Shown here: positions 46,101 to 58,238 of the stretch, piece by piece
Position numbering within the stretch: the stretch's first letter is position 1
Layout of the letters: each line of letters begins with the position of its first letter
Source: Hepsetus odoe
Lineage: Eukaryota > Chordata > Actinopteri > Characiformes > Hepsetidae
Assembly (NCBI GenBank): GCA_017165825.1
Contig: CM029367.1
Location: forward strand, 10,679,906-10,743,905
Direction of reading: 5' to 3'
Length of the DNA: 64,000 nt
The notes under the pieces: generated by a model
Told to the model about the DNA's origin: nothing
Database searches by the model: none
The model's input: the letters and a program-made list of their open reading frames with translations, nothing else
Position numbers and translations under genes: made by a program

Positions 46101-46781
46101 CTCTGCAATGCTGGTTCATCATTGTGTCACGGCTAATGTTCAGCTCTGTTTCTTGCTCAAAAATGAATGAGTTTAGATGTGCTTCGTTTAATTTTTTTAC
46201 ACTGAATGAATTCAACGTTTTTTTAATTAAAAGAGATAATAAAATGTATTCGACTGGCAAGAAAAGAGAGAAATATACGGTAGTGGCTTGCATTAAACAT
46301 TATAAGTATTTATCTTTAATGAAATGCTTAAGGCATACATTAAAAGTTGTAAATTGAAAAAAAAAAAAAAAAAGTTTTGCAGCTGTCAAAAACCTTGTCT
46401 GGATTTTTTTTTCTCATTTGACTAAATTTGACTAAAAATATTTAATAGATTTTTTAAAGATCACTTAAGGGAAAGGGAAAACCTAAGCTCAAAATTAACA
46501 TATGATGCAAGGAACCACTGACCTGTGGAATTTATAATCATAATTTGTATTTTTTACTTTTTGTTTTTTTGTCATGGGAATATAAATGGAAAAAAGAAAA
46601 GTTTTGCTCTTCTACAAACAATACTTAAAAGCACAGTGACTGAAATATAGTCTTCCATTTTTTCAAACTAGATTAGTCTATTTTTCTTTGTTAAATATTT
46701 TTAGACTTTTAAGAATTTATATTGATTGCTTACTTTGCTTTTATACTTATTTTATCTCTGTAAAGTAAATTGAATCATTTA
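43199..46781. other. CSMD intron between exons G and H, first part
   Basis: AT-rich, with a less AT-rich stretch at 45400-45870 that has no coding signature. A short direct repeat (CACAGTAAAATCCATG/CACAGTAGAAACC) is at 44727-44770. Confidence 0.55.
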
Positions 46782-47056
46782 TGTAACGGTGGATGTCGGT
46801 GTCGTGTTCTGGACATCACTGCTGAGCCGTAGAGGTCTTATGTAAAATGTAAAGCTTTAATAACACAAATCATGCACAGAAACTCAAAACTTCAGACAAA
46901 CTTACACTCATTAATATTAAGCGAGATTAACTAAGACCATGTCGCCCACCAATGGGGCTTTTCAACCCAACTCAATGAAGCACACCTCTGTCAGCCTCTT
47001 AATGCCAAAACAGGTGTCCACCAAGAGCTGAGTGGTGATGTCATCTAGTCTTACAG
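46782..47056. repeat. Left LTR of the 46.8-48.3 kb element
   Basis: Starts TGTAACGGTGGATGTCGG, ends ATCTAGTCTTACA. Collinear with the right repeat. Confidence 0.72.
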
Positions 47057-48097
47057 AATCTCAAAAGAAAGCTACTCCTGGGGCGCCTAACCCTGCCCCA
47101 CCCATTGGAGTCCCAGAGAGGAGGACACTTAAAAACACACAAATAAAATCCAATTGGTCCCTTGCAGGACCAAAGTATGCCCTGCTTTCCCCACAGTCCT
47201 CCAGACAGGTGTTTGGATGCAGTCTCCAAAGCCCTGTTGGTTCTGGACACGTCCCGAGATCCTGACCATCTCTCCAGCTTATGGAAACAACCATAAAGGA
47301 ATTGTCCTCTTTATGAGCTTTCTGGAGAGGTCATTCCTCCTGCTCCTCACCGAGCGTGACCTGACTCCTTGTGGTTTTCAACGCCTCTGCTTTTCTTTCT
47401 CCAGAAGGCTTGGCAGGAGTCCTCCATCTAACTGAGCGGGACTGGAGCATCACCTGGCTTTCACCTGGATGTAATCGCTGCACTAATAGCCTCCCCATTG
47501 TACCCTCGCTGAAACTACTTTCCAGGCTCGCCTGAACGCTCAACAAACCTCCCCTGCTTCCTCCCGTCAATGTAAGCTTAATAACACCGCCAGTCTGCTC
47601 CTTCCAGGTTAACCTCCAATGACCGCACCTAACCCCTCTCTGTAGTATAAGCCAACGAGGTAACCGGGCGAGAAGTCCTTTCCACCCAGGCTGTGACACA
47701 CCAAGGAAAGAGTGACAGCCGCAGCGCCCACCTGCACATAGCTGACATTGACGGGTAATGTGCCAGGTCTCCGCTTACCTGGGCTAGTGCATAGTGATAA
47801 AGTTCAGCATCTCAGCTTACTGGCTGCTACTGGCGCACCTTGCAGACTTGCCCTGTGAGGATTCCCTTGGGAATAAACTCTGCAGCCTCCTCGTTGTGGT
47901 GCACACAGCAGATGTCCTGAATGACACTCCCTCGTCTCCTGCAGAACAAGTTGACTTCGTAGCTCCGCCTCTCAAACTCACGAAGTCAACTGTGCAGCCT
48001 TCGCCTCTCCAGCTATTGCGTAGCAGATCTGGCACACCCTAGCCCTTCCATGAGCCTGGCTTTCTGCACTGGAGAGTTTCAGTTGGTCTCCTCCTCT

Positions 48098-48343
48098 CAG
48101 CTCACGATGTCCATGGGAGGTCATTACAGAACGTAAAAGCTTTAATAACGTGAAATCAAACATTACAGAAAACCTGTAAAACACAGATAAATTCTACACT
48201 ACACGTACACAGATTAACAAAGATCATCACTGTTTTCACTTCATTAGGGCTTTTCTTGCCACCCAAATGAAGCACAATCTGTCAGCCCAACTCCAAAACA
48301 GGTAGGCACTCAAGAGCTGAGCAGAGCGCCATCTAGTGTTACA
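48098..48343. repeat. Right LTR of the 46.8-48.3 kb element
   Basis: Begins near TCACGATGTCCATGGG and ends ATCTAGTGTTACA. Its inner start has diverged, so the left limit is approximate. Confidence 0.68.
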
Positions 48344-51300
48344 ATGTGCATGATAACTTGCTAAGAGTTAACGGAGCATCAATACAAACTCCTCTTTTTT
48401 AAAGATAGAAGCATTGCTGCCATTCGTTTATTGTGATGCACATGAAAATTGTTTAATATGTCTTATTTGATGAATCACACAGTTCAACTTCATTTTTCAG
48501 TTCCAATTATTTGGATTTTCCAGTTTTATTTCATGAATCCTTCTAAGCCTCTAGTGTTGCTGAAATCTTCTAATACAGCTGGGAAACTCAATATGAAAGT
48601 GAAAGTGACTACCTTGTCATTGTGAAACACAAAGCACAAAACAACAAAATTCAACCTTCATGCTTCACTCCAGACACACATCAGTGTGCAGTAGGGTGGT
48701 GAAGCATTGAAAAACAAAATTTCTAGATATGATGGGGACGTACTTGTTTGATACACTTAGGGTAACCTACTGGTAGTGAGTCGAACTCCACAATATTCCA
48801 ATGCGTCAATCTCTCAACCACTGAGATTCTGATGTAGATTTGTTTTATTTAAAATAAAACCTCAGTAGCTTCAGTAGTTATATCTCTTGTCCTGCTTCAG
48901 CAGCACCAGATCCCTTCTACACTCTGTCTCTTTCAGGATGTTCATGACACACAGATTTTCTCTACTTTTATTAAATTTCCCAGTGATTGCTTTTTTTCTA
49001 GATAATGTGCTACACTAGTTTATAAAGTGATTCTCTACTTATGCTCAGGTAGTCGATTTACCAATATGACGTAGTCAGAGTTATGAAACAGGAGCAGTTC
49101 TGATAGTTTGCCTCCAACAGTTTAAATAGCTTAGGCTAAGATCTGAGCAAAACTGGGACAGCTTTGGCAGAGCACTGATGACTGCAGCTTCACACTATGA
49201 CTAAGCTTAAATGTGCAGTCATCCAGGCTGTTGCATTGAGTAGCTTCTCCTATTTTTCTCATTCTTCATATGTGTTCACACATTACCCTTTATTATGATT
49301 CTAAGTACAATAATAATCAGCTATAAATATCATTAAGATTCCACATGGAAATTCACATCAGCATGTATTAATAAAGTTAAAATAAATAAAATTTATTGAA
49401 GATTTATAGATCTGGTACAGCAGTCCCTTCTTTTAAGGAGAGTCTGATAAGTTAAAAGTAGCCTTAGAAGAGTGCTTTAAATAGCTTAACTCTTGATTTT
49501 GGATTTTTGGGCTAAATTACAAATAGTATCACACTGAAAGTATCACTATGACTGGCAACTGTATATCGTGATTCACCCGACTAACCTTCAGTAAATAATG
49601 GTAAGGTGCTACTATGTGACTGATGAGTGGTAGCTTTGTTATTTAAATGGGGGCTGCCAGTCCTACTTCAACCCCAGGCACTCTGCCTATTATATTAAAA
49701 GTGCCTGCAGCAGGGGAAAAAAATCAGCCACTCTGATATTAAGTATTCTGAAGCAGACTGCACACTGGCTACCTCCAGCTGAGTGGAGACATAGATCTGC
49801 TGGAGACATAGAACTGGACAGCAAGTGGGGAGCCAACCAGGACTCACAGCAGTGGTCTCATGCAACACCACTCACTTTTATGTTACTGTTATGCCCAGCA
49901 GACAGTGTGGGACAACAGCATTTTGGCACATGTTTCTGATATCTTTCTTCCAGTGTAATCCATTTTTCTCATGTTAGGAATAGTTTATTGTGTTTTTGTT
50001 TCTATGCATGAGTTTGCTTACACTGATTTTTTCCCCTGTTGTTGATCTTATTTCTTTCTGCATGCAAGAAGGCTGGAGTTCATGCTGGATAAGCCAAGAG
50101 TGTCTTACACAGCTGAAGTATAGCCATAGATGTTTTAATTGGCATTTATCTGCAATCGAGGGCCAGATAACATGAGGCTGGTGGAACTGAGGTCGTTTGG
50201 ACCGTCTGATAGCTTTCATCCATAGTGATTGTGAATAGATACTACTTGCATATATTTAAAATATAGGCCTCATAATCTATGGCAATGATTACTGCTTAAA
50301 TTTATTAACATCATCATCAATAATTAATCTGCAACCCTGGATCTAAAGGTCTAAATAAAAATTGATATTTTCTTTTGCCTTTTTTGGTCTATTTTTTGGA
50401 ATATTCTTTTCTTAATTCTAGACCAAATTCCAAAACAGCATTATAAGATCCTATGATTACAGAAAAAGTGGTAGACTAAGCAGGCTTAGCTGAAGGTAAA
50501 GGAAAAATAAACCTTGGTTATTTGGTGTATATTAGTGGGCTGTGACAGATGGATTTTAATGTTGTCCTTATATTTTATTTCCTAGCTACTGCAAAAAATA
50601 TTTTCAAAACAAGAAAACTATTTCTTTTTTTTCTTTTATTTCTAGAGAATCGTACCCAATAAAACAGTCGCTAAATATTTTTTGAAGAGTTGAGGATGTC
50701 TGTTTCATATTTGGAACAAAAAGAAGGCAAATTTGGTTATTGGAACCGTTTTGCTCAGATTCTTTTGGTTTCTTTGTAAAATAAAGAACCACACAGCCCA
50801 CCAAAACGCAGTCAAGCTTCGGTTGAAGGCACAATTACCTGTAGACACTTGCCGTATTAGGATAGTTATATAGAGCATGAGTGGTGTCGCCTTCCTGCAA
50901 GTCTCCTAGTGTAAAAAGGCTTTACTTTTTTGCACAGGATAATTTAAAGCCCAGTTTGGGACTTCTTATCGAAGCCCTCACCACGCACCATTCTAAAACA
51001 CTTGACATCTTTTATGACTGCCAGTTTGGTACATCCAGGGTTTCCTTAGGGCTTGGTTTGGGTTTCATTGATGTGACCTCTTGCCTCCTGTGTGTTTCTA
51101 CTTGCAGCGTTATGTTTTGACCAGTTGTCTAAGTGTTAATCCCAATGGTAAAAATTGTCTCAACAATTACACATGTTTCTACAGACTTATGAGAAGAAGA
51201 GCACCTGCTGAAGATAGTAATTGTTCCACTCAAAGCACACCAGATTGGTCCGGATCGAATCGAGTGACCCCGAACTATGAAGTTATCTTATGCCCCGGTG

Positions 51301-51893
51301 ATGTGGTGGTGTGTTGATCGATAGTTAACTTATTTTCAATGCGCCATATATTGTCGAAAGATTCAAGAATACATCAATCACATACAGATTCCATGAGGCA
51401 GCTGTAAAAGGAAGGAATACGAACGATAATAATGTCTCTTTAATTGCCCAATTGAGAGAATGTGAGGAAGCTGATAATGGGTCTGTCCTAATTAAGCTTT
51501 ATTTCTCTTCCCCCTCTTCTTCCTGCAAGCAATCTCTTCTCAAACCCAATTTTCTTTCAACTCACACATCAAATTGGTGAGCAGCTAGCCACTTCCTGGT
51601 TCTAGCATGTGTTTTTGTTCTTCTGTGCCTATACATTACTGGAGCCTCTGCAGCACCTCTACTTGGTTTTAATATTAGCAAAATTATTAAGTTACCAATT
51701 GCCGCTGCTCTTAATGTGAGATATTTATGCTATTCCCATATGTTCGGAAGTTACTTTTGTAAATTTTATCCTATGATGTGATTCTTTTTCCTCAGAACAT
51801 GAGCAGTTATATTTCAGTTCAGGCTACATGAATAATATATTTTTTTTTCAGCATGGCTGTCTTCTGTGTTTTCACTGTTTATTCCTCTTCCAG
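48344..51893. other. CSMD intron between exons G and H, last part
   Basis: AT-rich, containing one diverged SINE (48597-48836). The block 51420-51530 (TTTAATTGCCCAATTG, TCCTAATTAAGC) is a weak conserved-element candidate. No gene seen. Confidence 0.55.
48597..48836 (-). mobile_element. Diverged tRNA-derived SINE (family 1), minus strand
   Basis: Minus-strand reading shows the A-box side (CTCAGTGGTTGAGAGATTG), AGTTCGACTCACTACC at the B box, GTAGGTTACCCTAAG, and the closing TTGTGTTTCACAATGAC...CACTTTCACTTTC tail. Confidence 0.7.
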
Positions 51894-51997
51894 GTCATCA
51901 AGCTGGCCTTTGAGGAGTTTGATCTTGAGAGGGCTTATGACACACTAACAGTGGGGGATGGAGGAAAGATCGGTGATGCCAGAAGAGTGCTCTATGT
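51894..51997 (+). CDS. csmd1/csmd3: CSMD exon H: middle of the CUB domain, intact
   Basis: The acceptor is CCTCTTCCAG and the donor GT|GTAAGT. It is 104 bases, phase 0 in and phase 2 out. It reads VIKLAFEEFDLERAYDTLTV, GDGGKIGDARRVLY(V), including the EEFDLE and YDTLTV strands with the CUB calcium-site Asp. No lesion is visible. Because exon G has one extra base, the spliced frame across G-H would be broken unless that base is an error. Confidence 0.92.
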
Positions 51998-52294
51998 GTA
52001 AGTCTGCGAAATGCATTCACATTCAGAAATTGCTAAAGCTCAAATGCACAGTTTACTCTTCTAAATAAAAGTATCTTTAGACACTTTGCAGCACTGGGAA
52101 ACATTTGTTCCAATTTCTTTATTGAATCTACTAAAAATGGCAAAGATGAAGATGATTTATTACATAAAAATAGTGTTTTTAATAGAACGAATGACTTTTC
52201 AAATATTAAGAAATGAGGGGGTCTGTAAATTTTTTACATAAGTAATTAGAAACATCATGTGAAATTTTTGTTTTGGTGTGCATTGGTGTGGTGT
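51998..52294. other. CSMD intron between exons H and I
   Basis: About 297 bases. It ends in a TG-rich stretch (GGTGTGCATTGGTGTGGTGT) instead of a pyrimidine tract and AG. Confidence 0.6.
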
Positions 52295-52402
52295 CTGACA
52301 GGATCCAGTGCCTGATTTGATTGTGAGTATGAGCAACCAGATGTGGCTGCATCTCCAGTCTGATGACACCATTGGTTCTCAGCTTCAAGGCCATATATGA
52401 AG
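52295..52402 (+). pseudogene. csmd1/csmd3: CSMD exon I: end of the CUB domain, without a normal acceptor and with two deletions
   Basis: Family sequence is obvious but in broken frames: LTGSS, then PDLIVSMSNQMWLHLQSDDT, IGS, then FKAIYE up to the donor G|GTTGGT. Two bases are missing between 52309 and 52311 (the Val of SSVPD) and two between 52379 and 52384 (the PG of SPGF). The bases before CTGACAGGA are GTGGTGT, so no AG acceptor exists at the expected join; the nearest AG is inside the exon (CTGACAG). As written this exon cannot be spliced and translated normally. Confidence 0.82.
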
Positions 52403-55400
52403 GTTGGTCACAGTCATGTTTTGAAAAGAGCCTTTTCATTTTTCCTTCTTTCATATGTTAACATTAGTATACATTATATTATGTTGTGTAGCTGCAATGT
52501 ATACTATACACAAATACACACACCACTTCCCCTGTGTATATATTTTAGCAACAAGTTCATTAGGTACTCTTAATAATTATTAGTCACACCAGTGAGCAGA
52601 TACATTAGGTAATGGTGATTTACCGTTAAAAAGAATAGCTTCTGAATAATGAGATGCAGCAGCACAATAGTGTGGGTTTGGTGCTGGCTTTAAGAGCATC
52701 TTTAGAGAGTTACAAGACTTTTTAAGGAAGAACAAGGTAAAGGTAGTTGGGGGCATTTGGGTGTGGCTGGACATCTGTGAGCTTGCATCAACATTATTAG
52801 ACATTACTAAACATTATAGAACCAGAGACCACACCTTGTCGCAAAGGTTCCAAGTGACAGTGGCGTGAGAAACTTGCAGAAGTCCCGCTGGCCAGAGGTG
52901 TGGGGTTATTAAAACTACTGTCCCTAGCTCAAGCCCGGCTGGTGCAGTAACAGACACATAGCCCACCTGAGGCAGGCACAGAATTCAGCCAAAGCACCGC
53001 CCTCCGAGGCAGGCTCAAAACCCGTCGCAGAAGCCCACCCTCCTTTACACAATGTAAAGATTCTTACCAGTTTTAAGGTTGTTCATAAAACCTTTACTTT
53101 CTGTGGAGGCGATAAAAGATGTGTCACATTTACAAGTGACATTCACAAAACACGTAAATAAAGTAACTAAAGTGAATGCAATATATATTTAACTGAATCA
53201 TTAAGCTTGAGGCTTATCACTTCCATTGTTTGCTCTATTTTCAAAAGCATTATGAAATTCTGTGCACACAGGAAATACATGGTTTATGATTTTTCATTCA
53301 TTCAAGTTTTTTTTTTTCGTTTTCATTCCTTTTATAATTTATCCTTTAAAAAATAACTTTAAAAAAAATTCCTTGATTACTATATAACTAATACACTTTG
53401 GAAAGTAATTGCCCAATCTGGACCTTTCTGTTTTGGTTTTTCAAATGAGTCTTGCTTGTCTTTCCTCCAGTATTCTAATATAGTTCTTTTATCTCTTCTG
53501 ACACCCAAATTTTATTTTAGTTTATTTATTTATTTTTTGCAAAATGGTTGCAGGCCAAAGCAAAGTTGAGCTGTTGAAGTCACAGCAGTGTGCAATCTGA
53601 AAAGCAATGACTGGGTATATAAAGCTGGCGAGACATACAGAAAATGCTTGAATGAAATTCACTACCTAGACTTCTGTCTGATGAAAATAGCATTATAGGA
53701 ACTCTTAGAATAAAATCCGCATCTGTTTTTTATAAACACTAATGGGCGGAAGTTGCCAGTACCGCAGGACCCTTTGACTTTTTTTCCTGCACAGCGTCAG
53801 ATGGTCTGACTAACTACACCTAATTTATTTAGTGTGTTGCAGTGAACTTGGCTTAAGTTTGTCCTGTGCTAAGTGAAGCAGAGTGGTGTGCTGTTGACTT
53901 ATTAGTGTCTAAGTTAGGTGGTTAATATGGAGTATGTAAGGTCATTATCTTTTATCTCCTGCTTTCTTCCGACTGCAATGTAAGCTTATACACAGGCTGG
54001 TGCTGAGCCAATTTCAGCCATATGCTAGCCTTTCAAACTGTCGCCCGCAGTTGAGCAATTTCTCACCGCTGCCTGATGGCTCCACAATGACACAAAACTC
54101 ACTAACTTTGTAAAACTCACCACACTTGTGTTTAGTCACGTTGTCGTTATTTGACAACAGGCCTACTAGGACAAACTGGCTGGACATCTTGTATGAGCTT
54201 CCTTTCTAGTGCTCCAGCTCTAATGCTTCTTCGATCATTTAAAAGTTTTGGTACTTAGACGTACATCTTTGCTTCCATGTTAGAAGGGGCACTAAAGTAG
54301 AGGAGTAATGAGGGGTGGTAAGTCTAAAACTGTGTCGAAAATCTGGAAACCAACAATAGCCCATTATTCTGGCTGTTCCAGAATCAGCATGCAGCCACAA
54401 GGCAAGGGTTTAATGGTGATTCTTTGGATTGTTATTTGATTATAATAAAGATCAAAATATATGATTACAAAGTATAATTAATAATATTACAAGACAGGTA
54501 ATTGGAAATGTTTCCTCTACTAAAGATGCCGTAGGGTAAAATTGAACTAGCCTGGCAGGCCATCCTGTTTGTCACCCACAACCAGCCTGGTTTCATGATG
54601 TTAAGTGACTATCTTGGCCGCCTATATTCCTTTAGATTTTCTGAGAACTGGCTGCTGCCTTTTCACTGAAAAAAGTAGGGACAACCAATACTGACTAGAG
54701 ATATTACTGTGAGGTCTGGACTGGTATTTTAAATGCCATTTAATTGCATATTTAGTAGAATCCACTTTTGAATCTAAGATGACTTTGTGTTCAGCCAGAC
54801 TGGTTGAGTAAATTAAGAGTAGTTAAACAAAATCTGGGGGAAAAGAAAGGTATGTTCTTAGGGCTACACATTTTGCCTCTGGTAGACGGCAAGATTTAGT
54901 GTGGCCTAGGGTTAGTTAAGTTAGTTAGTTAGTTAGTAACCTAAATCAGAGATTGCATTTATGTTTCTTGCTATTGAAAAGTTAAACCTGGTACTGTGTC
55001 CAGGTAAAGCATGCAAAGTAAGGTCCAAGGAATTAATGGTGTCTATACGCACTTTGCTGCAAATCTCTGTGCATCTTTCTGTTTCTTATTGCTTAGGGTC
55101 AGCATTAATGATCGCCATAAGTGTAGGAAATTGAATATACACTACCATGATGCTTACATAACATCATAATTCCCATTTTCTGCTAGTAGAATTTTGCATG
55201 TATGTTTAGGTCTGCATTTCTTTTGTCATTTCTTTAGAACTGTTACGAAACTAAGTGAATCAGCAGTTCTAGTTGTGGTGTGGCAGGTTATAATTTATGA
55301 CATAAACCGGAAGCATAAACCTTATTAAGAAATGTTCACATATCGATGTGTAATCTTGCTTTTATTTATCTCTGTGTGTGATTTGAGCCATTTTAATCAG

Positions 55401-57180
55401 AATGTATGGTGTAAGTCTCCACCTATTCTCACCAGGAAATCATATTTCATTTTACAGAAGTTCTTTTCGTTTTAATTGCTTAGTTATATTACTTGGATCT
55501 CCCAGTATTATTAAAATTAAGATTAAATATCCATATGTCAGGGCAATGAAAAATGTAAACTAATATAAAATGTAAATGACAGTAAGTAGGTCTTGGTTTT
55601 CTAAAAAAAAAAAAGCTATATACTATGCTTCAAAAAAATTCACAGTATGAAGAACACATTTTTATTCCCTAATTTATCTGTAAACTTGAATCATTGCATG
55701 GATTTGTTTTGTTCCAAAATGTTCAGTTTAATGATGGGTCTGAATAGCTGTAAAGCAGGTACTTGATAACTGTAAATACTGAACTTCTTGAAGCAAGGTT
55801 TGGAAATCACTCCCATTCATGAACCTTGCTTATTTGTTTAGAAGATTGGGCATGTATTTTAAGATGCAGCATCATGCTTGTATATATATAGAATCAGACC
55901 AGACTGATAATTTGACTAGATTAAGCCTCCTGTAGAATTTTAATAATTTAATATGATCATATTTTATATAATTCTTATAATTATGGTAGCTGTTTATGTT
56001 TTGCCAAATATTTCCTAATAGTGCATTAGCAAGCAGTGGTTCTGAAAAGCCATGCATGATATTTACCTTTCTGTTAAACTGATGATAGAGGATAGTGATG
56101 AGTGCAGGAAAGAGGATTCTCTTCTTGGATACACAAGTTTGAGAAAATTGGGCCAAGGAAGGCCCCAAGGCTACAGCAGAGCAGATTTACAAAAGAAAAG
56201 TGCGATTCAGAATCACAAACAAAGAAAAATCACTTCTTGAAAGCTGCTCGTCTGCTTTTTGATCGCATGCTAATTTTGCTTTTAGGGTTGCCAAATTGCA
56301 AATTGCTCAAAGACAGATTCACTTAATATTTAACGCAAAACAGCAAGTCAAGTCCATCTGGTTCAAGAAGTGTAAATGCGCCTGGCATTAGCAAGCACTT
56401 ATGATAATGGCACAAATGGAATTTTGGCCAGGTGTAAATGTGTTATCATTGGATAATTGCATTAGCATTGAATTTGATTTAACACCCCTCACTGAAAGTA
56501 GGTGCGCTGTTCATTTTCTGCAGCTGATATTGCCCACTACTTTTTGATTCGGAGTCGGCTGAGGAAGGCTTCCGACAGGGTGAGGGTAGGCTAACCTGTA
56601 CGCTTTAGCTATTGACTTCTCAATCATGACTGAAGAGTCCTCGCTTTAAAGATGATAGCCCGCATCTTTTGCAGATCGGGACAGCTAATTGGCCTCTTCT
56701 GGCAGTTGGCGAGAGGTATTTTCTAACGTGCTCTCTTAACACTCATGAGGTTGTTGAACGGTGATGGGAGGTGGGCTGGCAGGGGTAGATCATCCTCTGG
56801 TGATTATTGGCTATTGGGTCACCCAGCGCTGCCGCTGAGCTGACACTGGGCTGTTAACATCAAATGAACTCTTTCTAGAATGCCAGTCTATTTGTCACTG
56901 TTACTCACAGCTGCAAATCTTTCCAAAGCAGCACCAATTAAGAAATGTAGAGCAAGCTTCTCTCTTCCTTCTTCCTCTTGCATTTATGGGACTATCAAAC
57001 TGTCTTACCCTTCACTACGGGTCCTGATTCAACTAAGATGTATAGTTTCTTTTTTCTTGGGAGTAGGCCTGTGAGCAGGCTGTTCATTCTTAGGGTACTG
57101 ATATCCTTGTTGATCAATCTGTCTTATCAATGCATCAACTGCTTAAAGGAATGGTGGTTGATGTAGGATGGTTCTTTCCT

Positions 57181-57232
<52 letters not shown>

Positions 57233-57429
57233 TTCTTTCTTCTTTCAATACTATAGTCCTTCTTTTCTCACTATGCCTTTCTTCCATTATATTTCAATGC
57301 AACAAAATATCAGTTATGTGTGGCTTAATCAGGTTAATGATAGTTAGCACTCTATGGCATTGGTACTGGAAGTTAAATTAAATTGAATCAAATTAAAACA
57401 AAGATAACTCTCTATTTTTTCCTATACAG
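52403..57429. other. CSMD intron between exons I and J
   Basis: AT-rich. A GC-richer, unexplained block is at 52800-53050; 56340-56580 is a weak conserved-element candidate (AGCACTTATGATAATGG, ATAATTGCATTAGC). A (CTTT)n tract is at 57176-57245. Terminal repeats or coding motifs were not recognised elsewhere. Confidence 0.55.
57176..57245. repeat. (CTTT)n microsatellite
   Basis: About 16 TTTC units, 185 bases before exon J. Confidence 0.93.
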
Positions 57430-57604
57430 AGATCGATAAAGGAGGGTGTGGAGACCCAGGCATCCCAGCTTACGGCAAGCGGATGGGAGATAGTTTTTCA
57501 CACGGCGACGTGCTGACCTTTGAGTGTCAGGCAGCCTTTGATGCTGGTTAGGGAACGACCATCTGCACAGCAGAATAACCAGTAGTCTGGAAACAACCCA
57601 GCAG
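57430..57604 (+). pseudogene. csmd1/csmd3: CSMD exon J: Sushi domain with in-frame stops and lost last cysteine
   Basis: The acceptor is TCCTATACAG. Reads (E)IDKGGCGDPGIPAYGKRMG, DSFSHGDVLTFECQAAF, so the first two Sushi cysteines are present. After AAF the frame is lost: an in-frame TAG follows at 57549-57551; the family words LVG, ERTI, C, QQNNQ and SGN can be traced only by moving between frames, and in the last of these the invariant Trp is a TAG (57583-57585). The final PSC cysteine has become PSR/PAG at about 57600. The probable donor is CAG|GTTCAG. At least four lesions in about 60 bases. Confidence 0.85.
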
Positions 57605-58238
57605 GTTCAGAGTTCTTCTTTCAAAACGTGAGCGACCGGCTATACCTTCACGCTTACATTTAGATGATTAATGTGCTGCCCTGGTGATGGGCTTGATGAT
57701 GATGGCGCAAACCGAATGCCAGTGGGTTGGCCACAGACGGTCAATCCTAAGCAGACTGTTCTCAGAATCAGTTATTAGCTGTTTATTTAATATACTAATG
57801 TTTTTACAGATACATAGTCACCTACATCTACGACATTCTTATTTTTGTTAGAAAGTACTTTAATAAATTACTTCAGTAGTTTAAAGTGGTGCCTTACCAA
57901 ATTAATGATTTGCTGATCTGTTCTCCAGCTGTATGGTGGTAGCTGGATTGAGTCATTGTCTGCTCTTCACTGGGAAAACTGTTAGGGTGAAGATGTTTTT
58001 GGACTGATAACTGTATTAGAATGCTTTTGGGTCAAAAGTAAAAAATCTCTATTAGCTCGGTTTCTAACCACTAAAGGGGTTGTTAATGAGATTTTTACAT
58101 TTTCATTTTGTTGAATTTGATTTGGTACAACGTTAATTTTTTGACGGTAATAACAGACACTTAAAAGAATAAAAATGAATGTCCTTGAATCCAAGCATAT
58201 AACAGATTGTCCTGCCTCCTTCTTTTCCCCTTCTGCAG
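57605..58238. other. CSMD intron between exons J and K
   Basis: AT-rich intron of about 630 bases with a normal pyrimidine-rich acceptor (CTTCTTTTCCCCTTCTGCAG) at its end. Confidence 0.7.

Larger units (their letters stand above)
46782..48343. mobile_element. Short LTR element (non-autonomous), about 1.56 kb
   Basis: Two related direct repeats frame a GC-richer core: 46782-47056 and about 48098-48343. Shared blocks, in order, are AAGCTTTAATAAC, AGATTAAC-AA-AC-AT, GGGCTTTTC, ATGAAGCACA, CTGTCAGCC, CCAAAACAGGT and AAGAGCTGAG-...-CATCTAGT-TTACA. The outer ends are TGTAAC (46782) and GTTACA (48343), the short inverted TG...CA ends of an LTR element. The 1 kb between shows no gag or pol motif on either strand. 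Orientation is unresolved and no matching target duplication is visible. Confidence 0.72.

Noticed and set aside
47331..47699. 122-codon minus-strand frame in the short LTR element
   Set aside because: Kept as a curiosity only: no recognisable domain, low-complexity Ser/Arg/Leu content, and overlapping open frames on the opposite strand.
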